Source: Agelas oroides (lineage: Eukaryota > Porifera > Demospongiae > Agelasida > Agelasidae). From it: a stretch of DNA of 64,000 nucleotides. Below, piece after piece: positions 44,301 through 55,118 of the stretch. Location: assembly GCA_949130485.1 (NCBI GenBank), contig OX422200.1, forward strand, positions 6,480,620 through 6,544,619, read 5' to 3'. Position 1 is the first letter of the stretch. Each line of letters starts with the position of its first letter. The notes beneath the pieces were generated by a model. It had not been told where the DNA came from, ran no database searches, and saw only the letters and a program-made list of their open reading frames with translations. A program made the translations under genes and the position numbers.

Positions 44301-47300
44301 ATTCTGCCAGTCAGGTGCCGTATCCTGCATGCTGGGAATCCACTGCACCGTCTACATTGCAGTTTATGGCTGTTGTAGCAAATTGTTTTCGTGCCATTGT
44401 AACGATGCATACACTTGCCATGATCACAAGTTCTGAGATGCATGCAATTAAGGTGTATCTACCTTGTGTGTACCCTTGACATCACACACATTATACTCTT
44501 CACCACAGGCCCGACAGATACAGACTGTTCCAGCTACATCTGGAGCCAGTCGGAGAAAGATACCTTCGCTTGGCCTCCAGTTAACTGAATGTGCATAACA
44601 GTTGTCATTTTTATTGCACAATGTGTACATTCACACCTGGATGGACCTGGCTTGCCCTGAGTGCTCTAGCCTTTCAGATATGGAGTGAGATCGGCCATGC
44701 TGAAGATTAATCAATTCAAGCACTTCGACTTGATAAATATTTTTACGAGTACAGTTGTGCACTTCAAATGCTCTAGATTTAATGAAAGCATTGGTGAGGA
44801 TCTGCTTATGTATTGTAAATTCTGAATTACATAATAGTAACTGTATTTGATGTAGATTACTATGTACATTCTTAATGAAATTTAAGTCATTTTCTATGAG
44901 CTGTGGTAGCTAAACTAATGGATAGACACACTTCTTTAGTTCATGCAAAGAAGTTGTACCAATCCCCTTTCAAATGATCTCACTTCTGATGGAGTTCTGT
45001 TTGTGAGCTGGATTTGTGCAGTAGAAATGTGTACCACATCAGTTGGTGAACATTTTGACAGTAGGAAGCTTTACTACTCCTCATTTACCTGGTTTCCCTT
45101 TGGTGTTTGAGTGGGTTGAAACATGAATAGAGGACTCATCGCTTGTCAAAACTGTGAAAACCGCGTGTTCATAGACCGTATAGTTCCTGAGAAAAATCAG
45201 GTTGAAGTTGCCGCACATTTGGGTAAGTTGACCGTTCATTGACAGGAAGTGCTACTTCCGCTTTACGCGCCAGAAATTAAAATGCTACGCTAGCGGAACT
45301 ACTGTAGTTCTTGGCTTCTTGATGATGACGAGCTCTCGATGGACAAGAGAGACAGACTAGTGTGTATGGATAGCGACAGCTCCTATAACACGACTGACTT
45401 GTCACTGATCTTACTAAAATAGCCACTACCCTCGAAAGCTTCTTGGCTTTCATCGGTGTGTATCTGCTGACCTGGCACTATGTGTAGACCACACCTTTCC
45501 ACTTAGATCACCCAGCAGGGAAGCCGGAAGGGGCGGTGCTAGATCGTGATCGTTCGTGATTGGGATTCACTTTGTTCACCGACTCTGAGGACAGAAGGCA
45601 CATGATTACCACGTGACAGAATATGCTGATGCGCGCATTCGCGCCGAACTGAACTTATGCTGGCACTGGCAGTGTACAGGCTACGCATGCCAATATGCAG
45701 GGTTTGGCTTTGCAGAATGAAGTCTTCACGCAAGCTATAACAAATGGAAATCACAGCCAATGTAGAAGAAAAGTACTAAACTCTTTGATAAAGTAAAATA
45801 TACACAAGATTCACTGAAATGAAATCATGCAAAATTTTAGATGCATATTATCTAGCTGAAGATGAGAACAGTGACACAAGCAAAGTGCTACTGTGTCTGC
45901 AATTTGGTAGAGATCTGTAACAGTCTCGGAAACTTGGATCTTTGTGTTTTGCATCTAAAGAGAACAATGGGAATAGTAAACATCACATTAATGGATTAGT
46001 GAGAATGAAATTCCTAGCATTCAGCAATGACATAATACGCACTGCCACACTGGCTCATAGTGATCATGTGCATGGCATTGACAATGTGCTGTATGATATT
46101 CCAAGAGCAACAACCATGAATACAAGCTACAACTACACTGTAAAAACATTTGGGTTACTTCAACCATATTATGGTCGTCTCAGTTGCATGCCTGTTGTGT
46201 ACGTGACACGTTACAAACTTCAAGGGATGCTTCCAAATTGAATCAAAGCTTATAAGTGTAGTTGAGAAGCTTCTCCCTTTTGTTAAATTATAGGTCTTCA
46301 TGCAGAAAGCCTAGTTACTTGGCTACACTTCTGGCATTTCTGCCATAACCATGCAACCAAGGAACTCCTCCAGGGGCAGATGTGTAAGATCCAACCCTCA
46401 CCAGAAATGTGATTTATAGGCCTTCTGCACGAATATCCTAATTTAACAGATGGAGAAGCTTCTCAACTACACTTTGATTCAATTTGGAAGCATCCCTTGA
46501 AGTTTGTAATGTTTCACATACACAACAGGCATGCAACTGAGATGACCAAAATATGGTTGAAGTAACCCAAATGTTTTTACAGTGTATAGTGCTCTATGGA
46601 CGAAGTCAATGTGGGCACACAGATTTTTCAACAAAACTGAAGCCGCCTGGCTAGTCAAAATAGCTTCTCATGAACAACCGACCATTAAACTACCAATGTA
46701 CAGGTCTAGCCTATCAGAAGGCTTCAGCACAGTTGAAAACTGAATGCACTCATCATGACTTCACTCATAGAACCACTCTTGTTTTTAGCACTAATTCTTC
46801 CCCTTGGAATGTCATCACAGCACATTATAATTGCCACTATGATGTGACATCATGTCTCCCTCCTGTTCACAGATAAGGGTCTGGTGACTTGATGAGCTTT
46901 TGTGCGTTGAGTGCGGCCAATCAGACAGATGGCTGTAAATCACTCAGCTACTTAATTTTGTTGTCTACCAGTCTCGTGCCCAAACCCAACCAACAGAGAA
47001 AGGGTCTTGTGACAAAAGCCAGAATCCTTGTGCTGAAGCTTTGTAATTTTAGATGAAGGATAAATAAATGCTTTGTGTTGAAGAATCACAAGTTTTTTGC
47101 AGCGCAATTGAAGTACTTTTACTTGCTCCTGCATTATATTTAGTCTCACAAGCCAGACCCACTTCCGCAAAAAGGTAAGGGTCTGGTGAAATGTGTATAC
47201 AAGCTGTATTTTGTTACATGATGCATTACATGACTGTTTGAGTAGCAATAGCAGTCTTCAAAATGGTGAAAGAGAGCTAGGGAATCTTTTAGTCCGCTAC

Positions 47301-50300
47301 TGCAGAAGCTGTAAAAACACTTCGACTATACTTCTTGGGGAGCGTGCTTACTCCGCAACAGGTGAATTCAAGAGTGCATTATTTGATATCTGGTTACATC
47401 ATCCAGCTAATTGCATTCCAGTGGGACATGGCTTGTATACGCAGTTCACCAGACCCTTCCCTTTGTTTGTGGAAGTGGGTCGGGCCTGCGAGACTACATT
47501 ATACAGACACTTTTTGGTAAAAGGATGGGTTTAACTAAAGAGTGAGCAGATACCAATTTTTTAACTTGAGTTCTCTGTCAAAAGCTAGCAATCAGCTTTC
47601 CACAAACACACAAACCCTCTGAGAAGCCACTTGACCCTTCCCTGTGCATGACACCGAACACAATCTCTGCTGTGGTTGGTTTTGTCTGGCTTACATGATC
47701 ATCAGCCAAGGCATAAAGTTTACGACACCCACCCTGGAGTTATTCCAGCTCCTTGGGGAGAAATTGGCAATCCCAACAAACTCTGCATAATGCAGAGTTT
47801 GTTGGGATTGCCATTTTCTGTTGATAAACAATTTGGTAGCTTCCATGTAGCTTCTTCTGATCTAAACTAAGGCCATACTTCATTTGAACGTCATCCCAAA
47901 CAGTGATAAATGGTAAAATCACTTCAATTCTGCTGATCTGTTGTTTGCATGGCCAAGATGCTTGAGCACTTCAAGCTGGGGTGTCATCAAGAGTATGTAG
48001 CCTGCCAGTGGCACACATGTAACTTATATAAATCATTGTACATACATGGGTGCCACTGGCAGCTTTACATAAAGTTCGCCCTCACCTTGCTTTTCTGTGT
48101 TTCGGACACGCCAACTTTCCCTCTTACGAGTAATGCATTACGTAATCACAGCGCACGTGCCTGACCTCAGAATCGGTGAACAAAGTGAATCCCAATTTTG
48201 AGAAGGGCCGTCAAAGCGAAGCTTTTTCTTCAACATAGGGAGCAAGCGGCTTCCAGATTTCACATAAGGCTGGAGTACTAGCTTCAAATAACTTGGAAAA
48301 GGGCTTAGTCCGTCGGAGCTGTACGTAACAAATGAGAAAATCGGCACCGTTTCAAATCGCTGGTAAGCTACGATATACACCTACAGATAATGGCTTCAAA
48401 CAGGTACAAATTGCTTACCTAGCGGTGATCAGCAATTTAGATGAACTAGTCCAGCCTTGTTACATGCTACTTATGCAAATTAGGCCGCTGGCAAGGCCTA
48501 GGGCTTGCTAAGCAACTTTGACCTCACACAGATAATTTTAATTTCCGCGTTAATAAACGGTGACGTTTATAATTTCCGCGTGCAAAGTGCTAGTGTCACA
48601 TTAATTTTGTCACATTAATTTTCTCACACTATCCCATTAATTTTATTCCAGCATAAATTTTCCACCTATACAGTATATATATATATATAATCCTCACACC
48701 GTGCTACCGTAAAATCGGATATTAAGCACAGGTGCCTATTTTCGAAATTAGCAGCCGGAATGAGTGCTTATTTTCGAGGGGTGCTTATTTTCATGGGATG
48801 CTAATAAACGCATGTAATTTTATGGTAGCATGCAGTTGTGTGGGAACGGATTAGCTGTGTATATTTTACATAGGCCTATGTTCTTTTTTCTGCTAATTTT
48901 TGTCCAATGTTTATAGCTTTTGTACAAACAGAGATACAGTCAGCAATCAATCATTGCCAACCCCCGCCCACCAACGTAAAGCACTTGCTGGAACCAACGA
49001 ATCTGTGACAGGTTTTTGCTAATTCCCGGATTTGTTTTACCAAGAAGCCTTACCTAAAATTTCGGTTTATCCCATGTCAATAGCTTGCTTACAATCACAC
49101 TGGAAAAAAGTTGCCGCTACGTTCGAAAAAGCTGAATCAGCAAATTCACTTTTGTTTGCATAGTAACAGGTGCCTTTTCATGTGGGGTGCCTATTTTTGT
49201 ATGGGTGCTTATAAACGCGATGTGGTTGTTGTAATCAAAACGGGTGCCTATATTCATGGGGTGCTTATTTTGTGTGTTTTATCCCGATTTTACAGTATAC
49301 ACCTTGGAACGTCATACTTGCATAGCTATGTTTGCCATGTCAGCATAATAACATTACATAAGAGCATAATGACAGGGTTATTGCCAGTTTTAGTACAAAA
49401 TTTTTTAAGTTAAACATTTTCATGACATAATTATCACTCAGTGACCCACATCAAACGCCGAGGGTTCTGCACTATATGTGCTTCATTGCAATAGTAGCTA
49501 TGGGAAGTTAACATGCTGTTATCTCACCAGATTCACTAAAAAGACTGTGAGAGGTATACGTGTGTTAGTTTCCCTACCTGGATAGAGAGGAAAAGGGCTG
49601 GAAGCCCAAATAAGATGGATGTGAAGTTGAAGAGACCACAAACAGCCAAAGTTACAATTGAGAGGATGAGGAAGCTGTTTGGTGGTGGGTACTCATTTGG
49701 GGTAGGGGCCCTCATGGGAGTGACTGGTGGCTGCACTGGAGCCTGGGAGAGGAATGAGTGTCTTCATCTTTATAAAAGCGGATATCTGTCACAAATTTTT
49801 TATAGCTATATAATATTATATCAGTGCCACAACAATGTAAGTAAAGACTTGTAGCTAACGCTATACCAAACAGAGTACACAGTGGATGCGATTAATACCT
49901 AGGCAATGATAAGAACAGCTAGGTACTTTTATCTTTTTCTCCATGTTTAGCTACATGTGAATTTCCTATCTTATCTTATAGCCTCCGTTCATTTGAACCG
50001 CCTGGGTACGAGGCTAATCCTATCTGAGAATAGGTACCAGCTACAGCCTGGAAAGTGGTCAGGCATTCACCAGGTGTTGCATGTTTGTTCACTGCCCGAG
50101 TTGTCAAATCTACAGGGCAAATCCCAAAACAGTAGTTATGAACATACCAAATATGGCTGTGCAAAAGTGGCTGTGGGCTGCTCATGATATAAAACCTGTG
50201 GCTGTACCCCTGGGCCTGAATGGTAGAAAACCTGGGGGGCAGATGAACCTACATCCTGTTGGGGAGTGGGATACAGGAGGGGTGGCTGCTGTACGGCTGG

Positions 50301-50348
50301 GAAGCTAGCACCAGTGGAGAAGGGTTGTCCTTGATTATTCATCACTGA
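41347..50348 (-). CDS. CD225/dispanin membrane protein, gene A
   Basis: Exons: 50148-50348 (ATG at 50342), 49578-49742, 41347-41518, all joining in phase 0. Exon 1 encodes a Pro/Gln/Tyr-rich cytoplasmic tail (PPLLYPTPQQ, HEQPTATFAQPYL). Exon 2 ends the tail and gives the first hydrophobic segment after the typical YPPPNSFLILS. Exon 3 gives CKRQLQYSSAKTKGNMALV and the second membrane helix. This is the layout of CD225-domain (dispanin/IFITM superfamily) proteins, small tail-in membrane proteins; function here is unknown. After STSTQCHCNTYYG either a GTAAGA donor leads to an unseen last exon or the frame reads on to a stop at 41255. The intron 41519-49577 is 8.1 kb, over ten times that of copies B and C. 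Confidence 0.68.
42271..42656. mobile_element. MITE family 4/2-like element containing an exon
   Basis: Inverted ends TAGTCTCGTTCCCAGACC and CTTCTGGGCACGAGACTA; subterminal TCTGGTGAACTGCCTAT pairs with ATAGGCAGTTCACCAGA. The first exon of the small gene (42451-42480) lies in its centre. Confidence 0.75.
42451..44598 (+). CDS. Small three-exon gene of unknown function
   Basis: Exons 42451-42480, 42875-42976 and 44509-44598 are each multiples of three with GTGAGT and GTATGG donors and ACAG acceptors, giving 73 residues from MDIDRATLAA through GKYQTPPNREAAMWSQKLLQ to a TAA stop. Hydrophilic, no signal peptide or membrane segment. I recognise no family. It lies antisense in the long intron of dispanin gene A. 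Coding status is supported only by consistent phases and splice sites. Confidence 0.5.
43230..43490. mobile_element. Dispersed inverted-repeat element, second copy
   Basis: Relative of 25655-25910, sharing TTATTGTTCCCTTCTGAAGC-like sequence and terminal GATCCCGGTTGCAAACGC. In intron 2 of the small gene. Confidence 0.65.
43658..44059. mobile_element. MITE family 4 copy
   Basis: Inverted ends TAGTCTCGCAAGCCCGACCC and GGTCGGGCTTGCGAGACTA, subterminal AAGGGTCTGGTGAGCTGCA. About 400 bp. Confidence 0.85.
44600..46134. other. No gene recognised
   Basis: Unique-looking intronic sequence of dispanin gene A. The segment around 45557-45590 (GATTGGGATTCACTTTG) recurs inverted at about 48165-48200, hinting at the arms of a decayed element. 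Confidence 0.4.
46135..46585. mobile_element. MITE family 5 (ACACTGTAAAAACATTTGG) copy 1
   Basis: 451 bp palindromic element with inverted ends ACACTGTAAAAACATTTGGG; arms match inward over TACTTCAACCATA and CATCCCTTGAAGTTTGTAA. Same length as the copy at 61870-62320. Confidence 0.9.
47141..47495. mobile_element. MITE family 4 copy
   Basis: Inverted ends TAGTCTCACAAGCCAGACCC and GGTCGGGCCTGCGAGACTA, about 355 bp, interior similar to 43658-44059 (GAGCGTGCTTACTCCGCAAC). Confidence 0.85.
47496..48706. other. No gene recognised
   Basis: Intronic sequence of dispanin gene A. A short palindrome with AATGGCAATCCCAACAAAC arms lies at about 47766-47815. Confidence 0.4.
48707..49295. mobile_element. 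MITE-like element with CCGTAAAATCGG ends
   Basis: Left end CCGTAAAATCGGAT, right end ATCCCGATTTTACAG. The interior has repeated GTGCTTATTTTC and GGTGCCTATTTT units. About 590 bp. Confidence 0.7.
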
Positions 50349-50460
50349 CTGTGTGATGGTTTGAGGAAAATAAAATAAAACAGCAAACAACAGTTTTTCT
50401 AGTAAAAAATTGCTGTACCAAGTTAAAGTCAATTATTGTAGTGTACTCACAGCATATAAC

Positions 50461-50590
50461 CAGAAAGCAAGTTTCAAAAGAAATGACGGCGCACTGACAT
50501 CTATCAGTCTTTCTTCACTGTCACGGATGATGATGTCTGGACCGGCGTATTCAGAGTCTTGACTAGTCAACGTGGTTCTGGTATCTAGCT
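50461..50590 (-). CDS. Possible 5' exon of dispanin gene A
   Basis: Ends in a GTGAGT donor and is open in a frame that would join phase 0 to the Pro-rich exon (PSFLLKLAFWLYA). Conserved at 57930-58065 before gene B, but three of four differences noted would change residues, so it may be untranslated. Confidence 0.35.
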
Positions 50591-51660
50591 ACCCAGAGCA
50601 CTACTGGTAAACATACCCTGCCTATATGACCTCTGCAGAGAAGGCCATTAATTCTCTGTTTGTGTAGCACTTAAGTTAACTATCCTAAAATGTGAGCTAA
50701 TGGATGGCTCCATTAGGTGGTTTAGATAAATCACTTCAAATCACTTGCATTAGACAGCTCTGGAAAGGTTGGTGGAGAGACTATTGATACTGTACAGGTA
50801 GCGAATTTTTCTTTCGGCCTCCCAGTGGTCATAGTAGCTAACTGTTTAGAATCCCTGTATTAGACATCCTGGAATATCTATAGCTATCATCGTAGTGAGT
50901 CCAAAGTAATTAATGCCCACAGTACATAATGCCTCAGTGTCATAGCTACCATGCACAGGTAACTACATTACTATAGCACAACTATTCAGTTGAGTGTGGT
51001 GGGGGGGATGGGGGGGGAATTGAAGTACAGTGCACAGGAACGTACATACCTTCCACTTATTTTACTTTAAATAACTTGTGGCACAGTGACGATGGCAGTT
51101 TAGAGATGGAAGCCAAAAACGGTCTGTTTGGACCTCAGTAGCAGAGCCATAGTCTAAGAGTGCATAGGAAAGGTAAGGTAGCAAATCCGGCGGGTTAGCT
51201 AGAATGACCACATTGTGCAGCTCAGGAATGCTGTCAAAATAGAACAGTAAATGTGATGGAGAAGCTTTTGGTTCCTCATATTACTGCAAAAATAACCCTG
51301 ACCTATTAGGACTTTAACCAGCACTTGGATATACTGCATCACATCCTTGCCACTGCACTATATCCTTGGCCCAAGTGGACAGACACTTTTTATTCCAGCT
51401 GCAATCTCAACTGTTATTGATTGATCTGCCAACTTTGTGTGCCTATGAAGAGCATAAAATTGAGATGCCAACTTTGTGTGCTTGCTGCCTGGTGCACAGC
51501 TACTCCCTGACAAGATCACTGAGCTGATCTCACATATTTATATGTTCAGTAGGAGAAGTGTGAACTGGTGAAGAGCCAAACAGTGTGGATGGACATAATT
51601 ATAAAATGCATAGTTACTATATACTGCAAAGGAATGGAAACAGACAAGTTACTTCCAAGT
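50591..51660. other. Spacer with a segment inverted relative to 58640-58960
   Basis: Bases about 51230-51490 match 58660-58915 in reverse orientation (AGCTTTTGGTTCCTCATATT, CCAACTTTGTGTGCCTATGA); flanking parts match in direct orientation. No gene seen. Confidence 0.7.
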
Positions 51661-51664
51661 AGTA

Positions 51665-51805
51665 ATCATTACTGCAGACATTAGAACATATGACAGCTTT
51701 TACATGGGGCATATGGCAGAGCTAAGTAGTCATTCAAAACAATCTGAATGTTGTAATTAACTTGAGGAAGAACATCTCAACTGCAGACTTTTCAGCAGTC
51801 CTCTT
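51665..51805 (+). pseudogene. Decayed fragment of the type II enzyme gene (1)
   Basis: ATTACTGCAGACATTAGAAC to ACAGCTTTTACATGGGGC matches the enzyme segment encoding TADVGVYGSFTWG, then jumps to sequence matching its last codons (CATTCAAAACAATCTGA, CATCTCAACTGCAGACTTTT). The intervening 250 bp and the rest of the gene are missing. Confidence 0.75.
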
Positions 51806-52200
51806 AGCCATGTTCCCAGCTGCTGGCTCATTTCCTCTTTCCACATGCAGGAGAAGAGAGGAAATGATACTGAGTACGAGAGACTGGGTACAACGCTACA
51901 GTCCTCTGGGACTGAAGCAATATAGGGGTCTCTCTCAGATTTTTCCATATCATCACATCTGTTTTGGTGTTGACATGACAAGCTGTGGTTTATGTTGAGG
52001 GGTCGTTAGTAGCTCCACCTGCATGTGGTTGTTGCTCTCCATAGCCCATGCACCCTGGAGGTTGTACCACACCTACCTTTTTTCTAGAGACTAGTGAAAG
52101 ATGCTGAATATTGATACCGTCAAACGAGCACCTACTGTCACATAACACCAAACTAAAACTTTCAATTATGAGTTCAAGGTGAATATACATATTGAGATTG
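51757..52200. repeat. Duplicated block, copy 1
   Basis: Contains CAGTCCTCTTAGCCATGTTC, CATGCAGGAGAAGAG and GGGGTCGTTAGTAGCTCC, repeated nearly identically at 52712-53160 and 59255-59700. Short open frames on both strands recur in all three copies. Confidence 0.9.
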
Positions 52201-52614
52201 AAACGACTATTATTTCACACAGAATTGAAATGATGACAACATACTACAGTACATGCTATGCTATACTAGCAACTGAAGGTTTACTGAGCCCACACACAAA
52301 GTGGTCAGGGGAGGGTACAACATACAGATACACATGTAGGAATGTATGAGTCAATTCTGGGATGTAAATACAGCTCCATGCAATGGTTAACCTGTGAGAG
52401 TGGAATGGCAGAAGGTGGTTGTTACTATACAGTGATGTTTTCAAAAATATGACCACTGGCCAAGTGATTCAAAGTTTTAGGTTTGAGTCCCACCATTGTA
52501 AGTGCTTCCTTTAACCCTCCATTACCAATTAACCACTCAATAGGACACTTTTAGCCTATGAATTTCATCAATGTATCATCACTCTGCCTTTTTGCTCTCA
52601 AAATTTCATAATCG

Positions 52615-52755
52615 TGCAGTATTTTCATTATTGCAGACATTAGAACATATGACAGCTTTTACATGGCAGAGCTAAGTAGTCATTCAAAACAATCTGAGTG
52701 ATGTTGTAATTAATTTGAGGAAGAACATCTCCTCAACTGCAGACTTTTCAGCAGT
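52615..52755 (+). pseudogene. Decayed fragment of the type II enzyme gene (2)
   Basis: Same internally deleted structure as 51665-51805 with extra small indels. Confidence 0.75.
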
Positions 52756-53299
52756 CCTCTTAGCCATGTTCCCAGCTGCTGGCTCGTTTCCTCTTTCCAC
52801 ATGCAGGAGAAGAGGGGAAATGATCCCAAGTACGAGAGACTGGGTACAATGCTACAGTCCTCTGGGACTGAAGCAATATAGGGGTCTCTCTCAGATTTTT
52901 CCATATCATCATATCTGTTTTGGTGTTGACATGACAAGCTGTGGTTTATGTTGAGGGGTCGTTAGTAGCTCCACCTGCATGTGGTTGTTGCTCTCCATAG
53001 CCCATGCACCCTGGAGGTTGTACCCACACCTACCTTTTTTGTAGAGACTAGTGAAAGATGCTGAATATTGATACCATCAAACGAGCACCTACTGTCACAT
53101 AACACCAAACTAAAACTTTCAATTATGAGTACAGTGCATCAATATATTCAACAATTGAGATTGAAACGACAATTATTTCACTAAAAAAAGTATAAAAGAA
53201 TGACAACCTACTACAGTACATGCTATACTAGCAACTGAAGGTTTGATAAGGCCACACACAAAGTGGCGAAGGGAGGTACAACGTACAGATACACACGTA
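52712..53299. repeat. Duplicated block, copy 2
   Basis: Second copy of the block at 51757, ending at the junction with enzyme copy 2 (GGAATGT, 53300-53306). Confidence 0.9.
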
Positions 53300-53549
53300 G
53301 GAATGTCACTCACATAGCTTTTTCATGAAGTTGTATTGAAGCTGTGACAAAGCTACACTTATGACATAAGTAGCTAACTTTTTATATATATCCGTCAGAG
53401 TTTTTTGTCATGCATATAACTACTAGGGTCAACTCATCAGCAATGTCCTTGACTTGTTAAAGGACTAGCTGTTTGTCCAAGCTGCCAGTTTTGTGCACTG
53501 GACACACAGAAACCCATAAAGAGACATGTCTTTGTTCATTTTGTTGTAG

Positions 53550-55118
53550 GGATTTCGATTGAGGAAGATTATACTGGCTCTAGCTGTGGCACTTGGATTA
53601 CTAGTGCTGGTAATGCACCAACATGCAAGTCAGGCTACAATGAACAGAACACCTGCTAGAAAGATAGTGGTATCTGACAGCAGTAATACTCCAGCTGCAC
53701 GCAACAGCGTACCATCATCACTCAAACCATCAAAAACTCACACTAGAAAGATAGTGGTATCTGACAGCAGTAATACTCCAGCTGCACGCAACAGCGTACC
53801 ATCATCACTCAAACCATCAAGGCAATTGGGCTATGTCTTGCCACTTGGCTATGGTGGATATCAAGGCAGAGGGTGTGATGGTGTACTGTCTGTCCAGTGC
53901 TGGCTAAAGTCATTTAACCTTCCCATGATGGTTGTGGAACCGTTGATACAGGATTCTCAGTTTGTTGCTACTGGGAGACATAAATCTGGTGTGTTAAGCT
54001 TCAGTGACTTGTTTGACATTGACCATTTTAACAAACTTACTACAAAGAGAAGTGGATATGCTCAACTTAGTAAGTGGGATGATTTTATACAAAAGTCACC
54101 AAAAGATGTGATCTATGTTATTGTTCGCGGCTCATCTAATGCTCATCAGCCAGGTATTCATATTGAATGGGAAACGGGACAAACTGGTGAATGCAACAAA
54201 GAGTATTCAGAGCTGAAATTCTTGGAACAACTGGGATATTGCGTTGTGAAGGTCGTTACATCATTTATAGTCAAACCAACTCCGTTTACAGCGAATGAAA
54301 TGAATGACATTGTCTTTGATACATGGAAGCCGGATAAAGTAACCATCGTCTTCAGCGGATGGTCTCCAAAGTATACCGTACCAAACCCAAATAACCCCAA
54401 AATGTGTCAAGAAATTGTCTTTGGTGAAGGCCACTCACCATTCACACCAAGTCAGCAGCTCATGAAAGCAGTGGTAAAGTATGAGCAACTGTATCTAAAA
54501 CCAAAGACATCAGTGGCAGTGATGATTCGCTCTGAACACTTTATACGCTCATTAGGAGAACAGGTCAAGAAGGGTCACGTCAAACAGTCCAATCTTAACC
54601 AGACTGTGGATGGACATATAAAACGCCTAGTTACTACAGCAAAGGAATTACGCAAGAAGTTTCCAGGTGGTAAGATTTTCGTTACTGCAGACGTTGGAGC
54701 GTATGGCAGCTTTACATGGGGCAGTGCAGTCAATGCACTTGGAAACAGAGACGCCTCATTCTATGCCCATGTGGACAAAGCATTCAAGGAAGCAGTGGTT
54801 TCATTTCATAATGAGCAGCAAACGTTTGATAAATGGGAACAAAGTTTCAGCAAGGCTGCTGGAAGTGATGATCAGACCTACATTGCAGCTTTACAGCGTG
54901 TGATTGCTAGTAGGGCAAGCTGCCTGCTCTTGTTTGGAGGTGGAACCTTCGAGCTACTCGCATTTAATGACTATTTACAGAGTCATCCAAAACAGTCTGA
55001 GCAATGTTGGAAGTGGATTGATGTGAGATCTGACTTTAAGGAGAATTTTGTGCATCAGTTTCGAGGAAGGGGTGATTTGGACATCTCCTCAACTGCAGAC
55101 TTTTATAAAAAAACCTAG
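53550..55118 (+). CDS. Type II membrane protein, possible glycosyltransferase, copy 2
   Basis: Nearly identical to the protein of 38555-40210, full length to the stop, with two instead of three 29-residue stem repeats (53661-53819) and a handful of substitutions. The acceptor (TTGTTGTAG before 53550) is kept, but the two-codon exon that supplies the start in copy 1 is not found upstream: homology to copy 1 begins at 53300, inside intron 1. An in-frame TAG lies directly before the exon, and the first internal ATG would remove most of the membrane anchor. It therefore needs another 5' exon or is a very young pseudogene. Confidence 0.65.
   Translation, partial: GFRLRKIILALAVALGLLVLVMHQHASQATMNRTPARKIVVSDSSNTPAARNSVPSSLKPSKTHTRKIVVSDSSNTPAARNSVPSSLKPSRQLGYVLPLGYGGYQGRGCDGVLSVQCWLKSFNLPMMVVEPLIQDSQFVATGRHKSGVLSFSDLFDIDHFNKLTTKRSGYAQLSKWDDFIQKSPKDVIYVIVRGSSNAHQPGIHIEWETGQTGECNKEYSELKFLEQLGYCVVKVVTSFIVKPTPFTANEMNDIVFDTWKPDKVTIVFSGWSPKYTVPNPNNPKMCQEIVFGEGHSPFTPSQQLMKAVVKYEQLYLKPKTSVAVMIRSEHFIRSLGEQVKKGHVKQSNLNQTVDGHIKRLVTTAKELRKKFPGGKIFVTADVGAYGSFTWGSAVNALGNRDASFYAHVDKAFKEAVVSFHNEQQTFDKWEQSFSKAAGSDDQTYIAALQRVIASRASCLLLFGGGTFELLAFNDYLQSHPKQSEQCWKWIDVRSDFKENFVHQFRGRGDLDISSTADFYKKT

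Larger units (their letters stand above)
42047..49466. mobile_element. 7.4 kb insertion in the dispanin A intron with CCCTCGGCG ends
   Basis: Sequence present in gene A but absent from the matching place in gene B is bounded by inverted AACCCTCGGCG (42047-42057) and CGCCGAGGGTT (49456-49466). No target duplication is evident. It contains a small spliced gene and several MITEs but no transposase that I recognise. It may be a composite or captured segment, or copy B may have lost it. Confidence 0.45.

Noticed and set aside
51757-52954. Paired 66-79 codon frames repeated in three places
   Set aside because: They overlap each other on both strands and repeat with the duplicated block; no codon-level conservation beyond recent copying.
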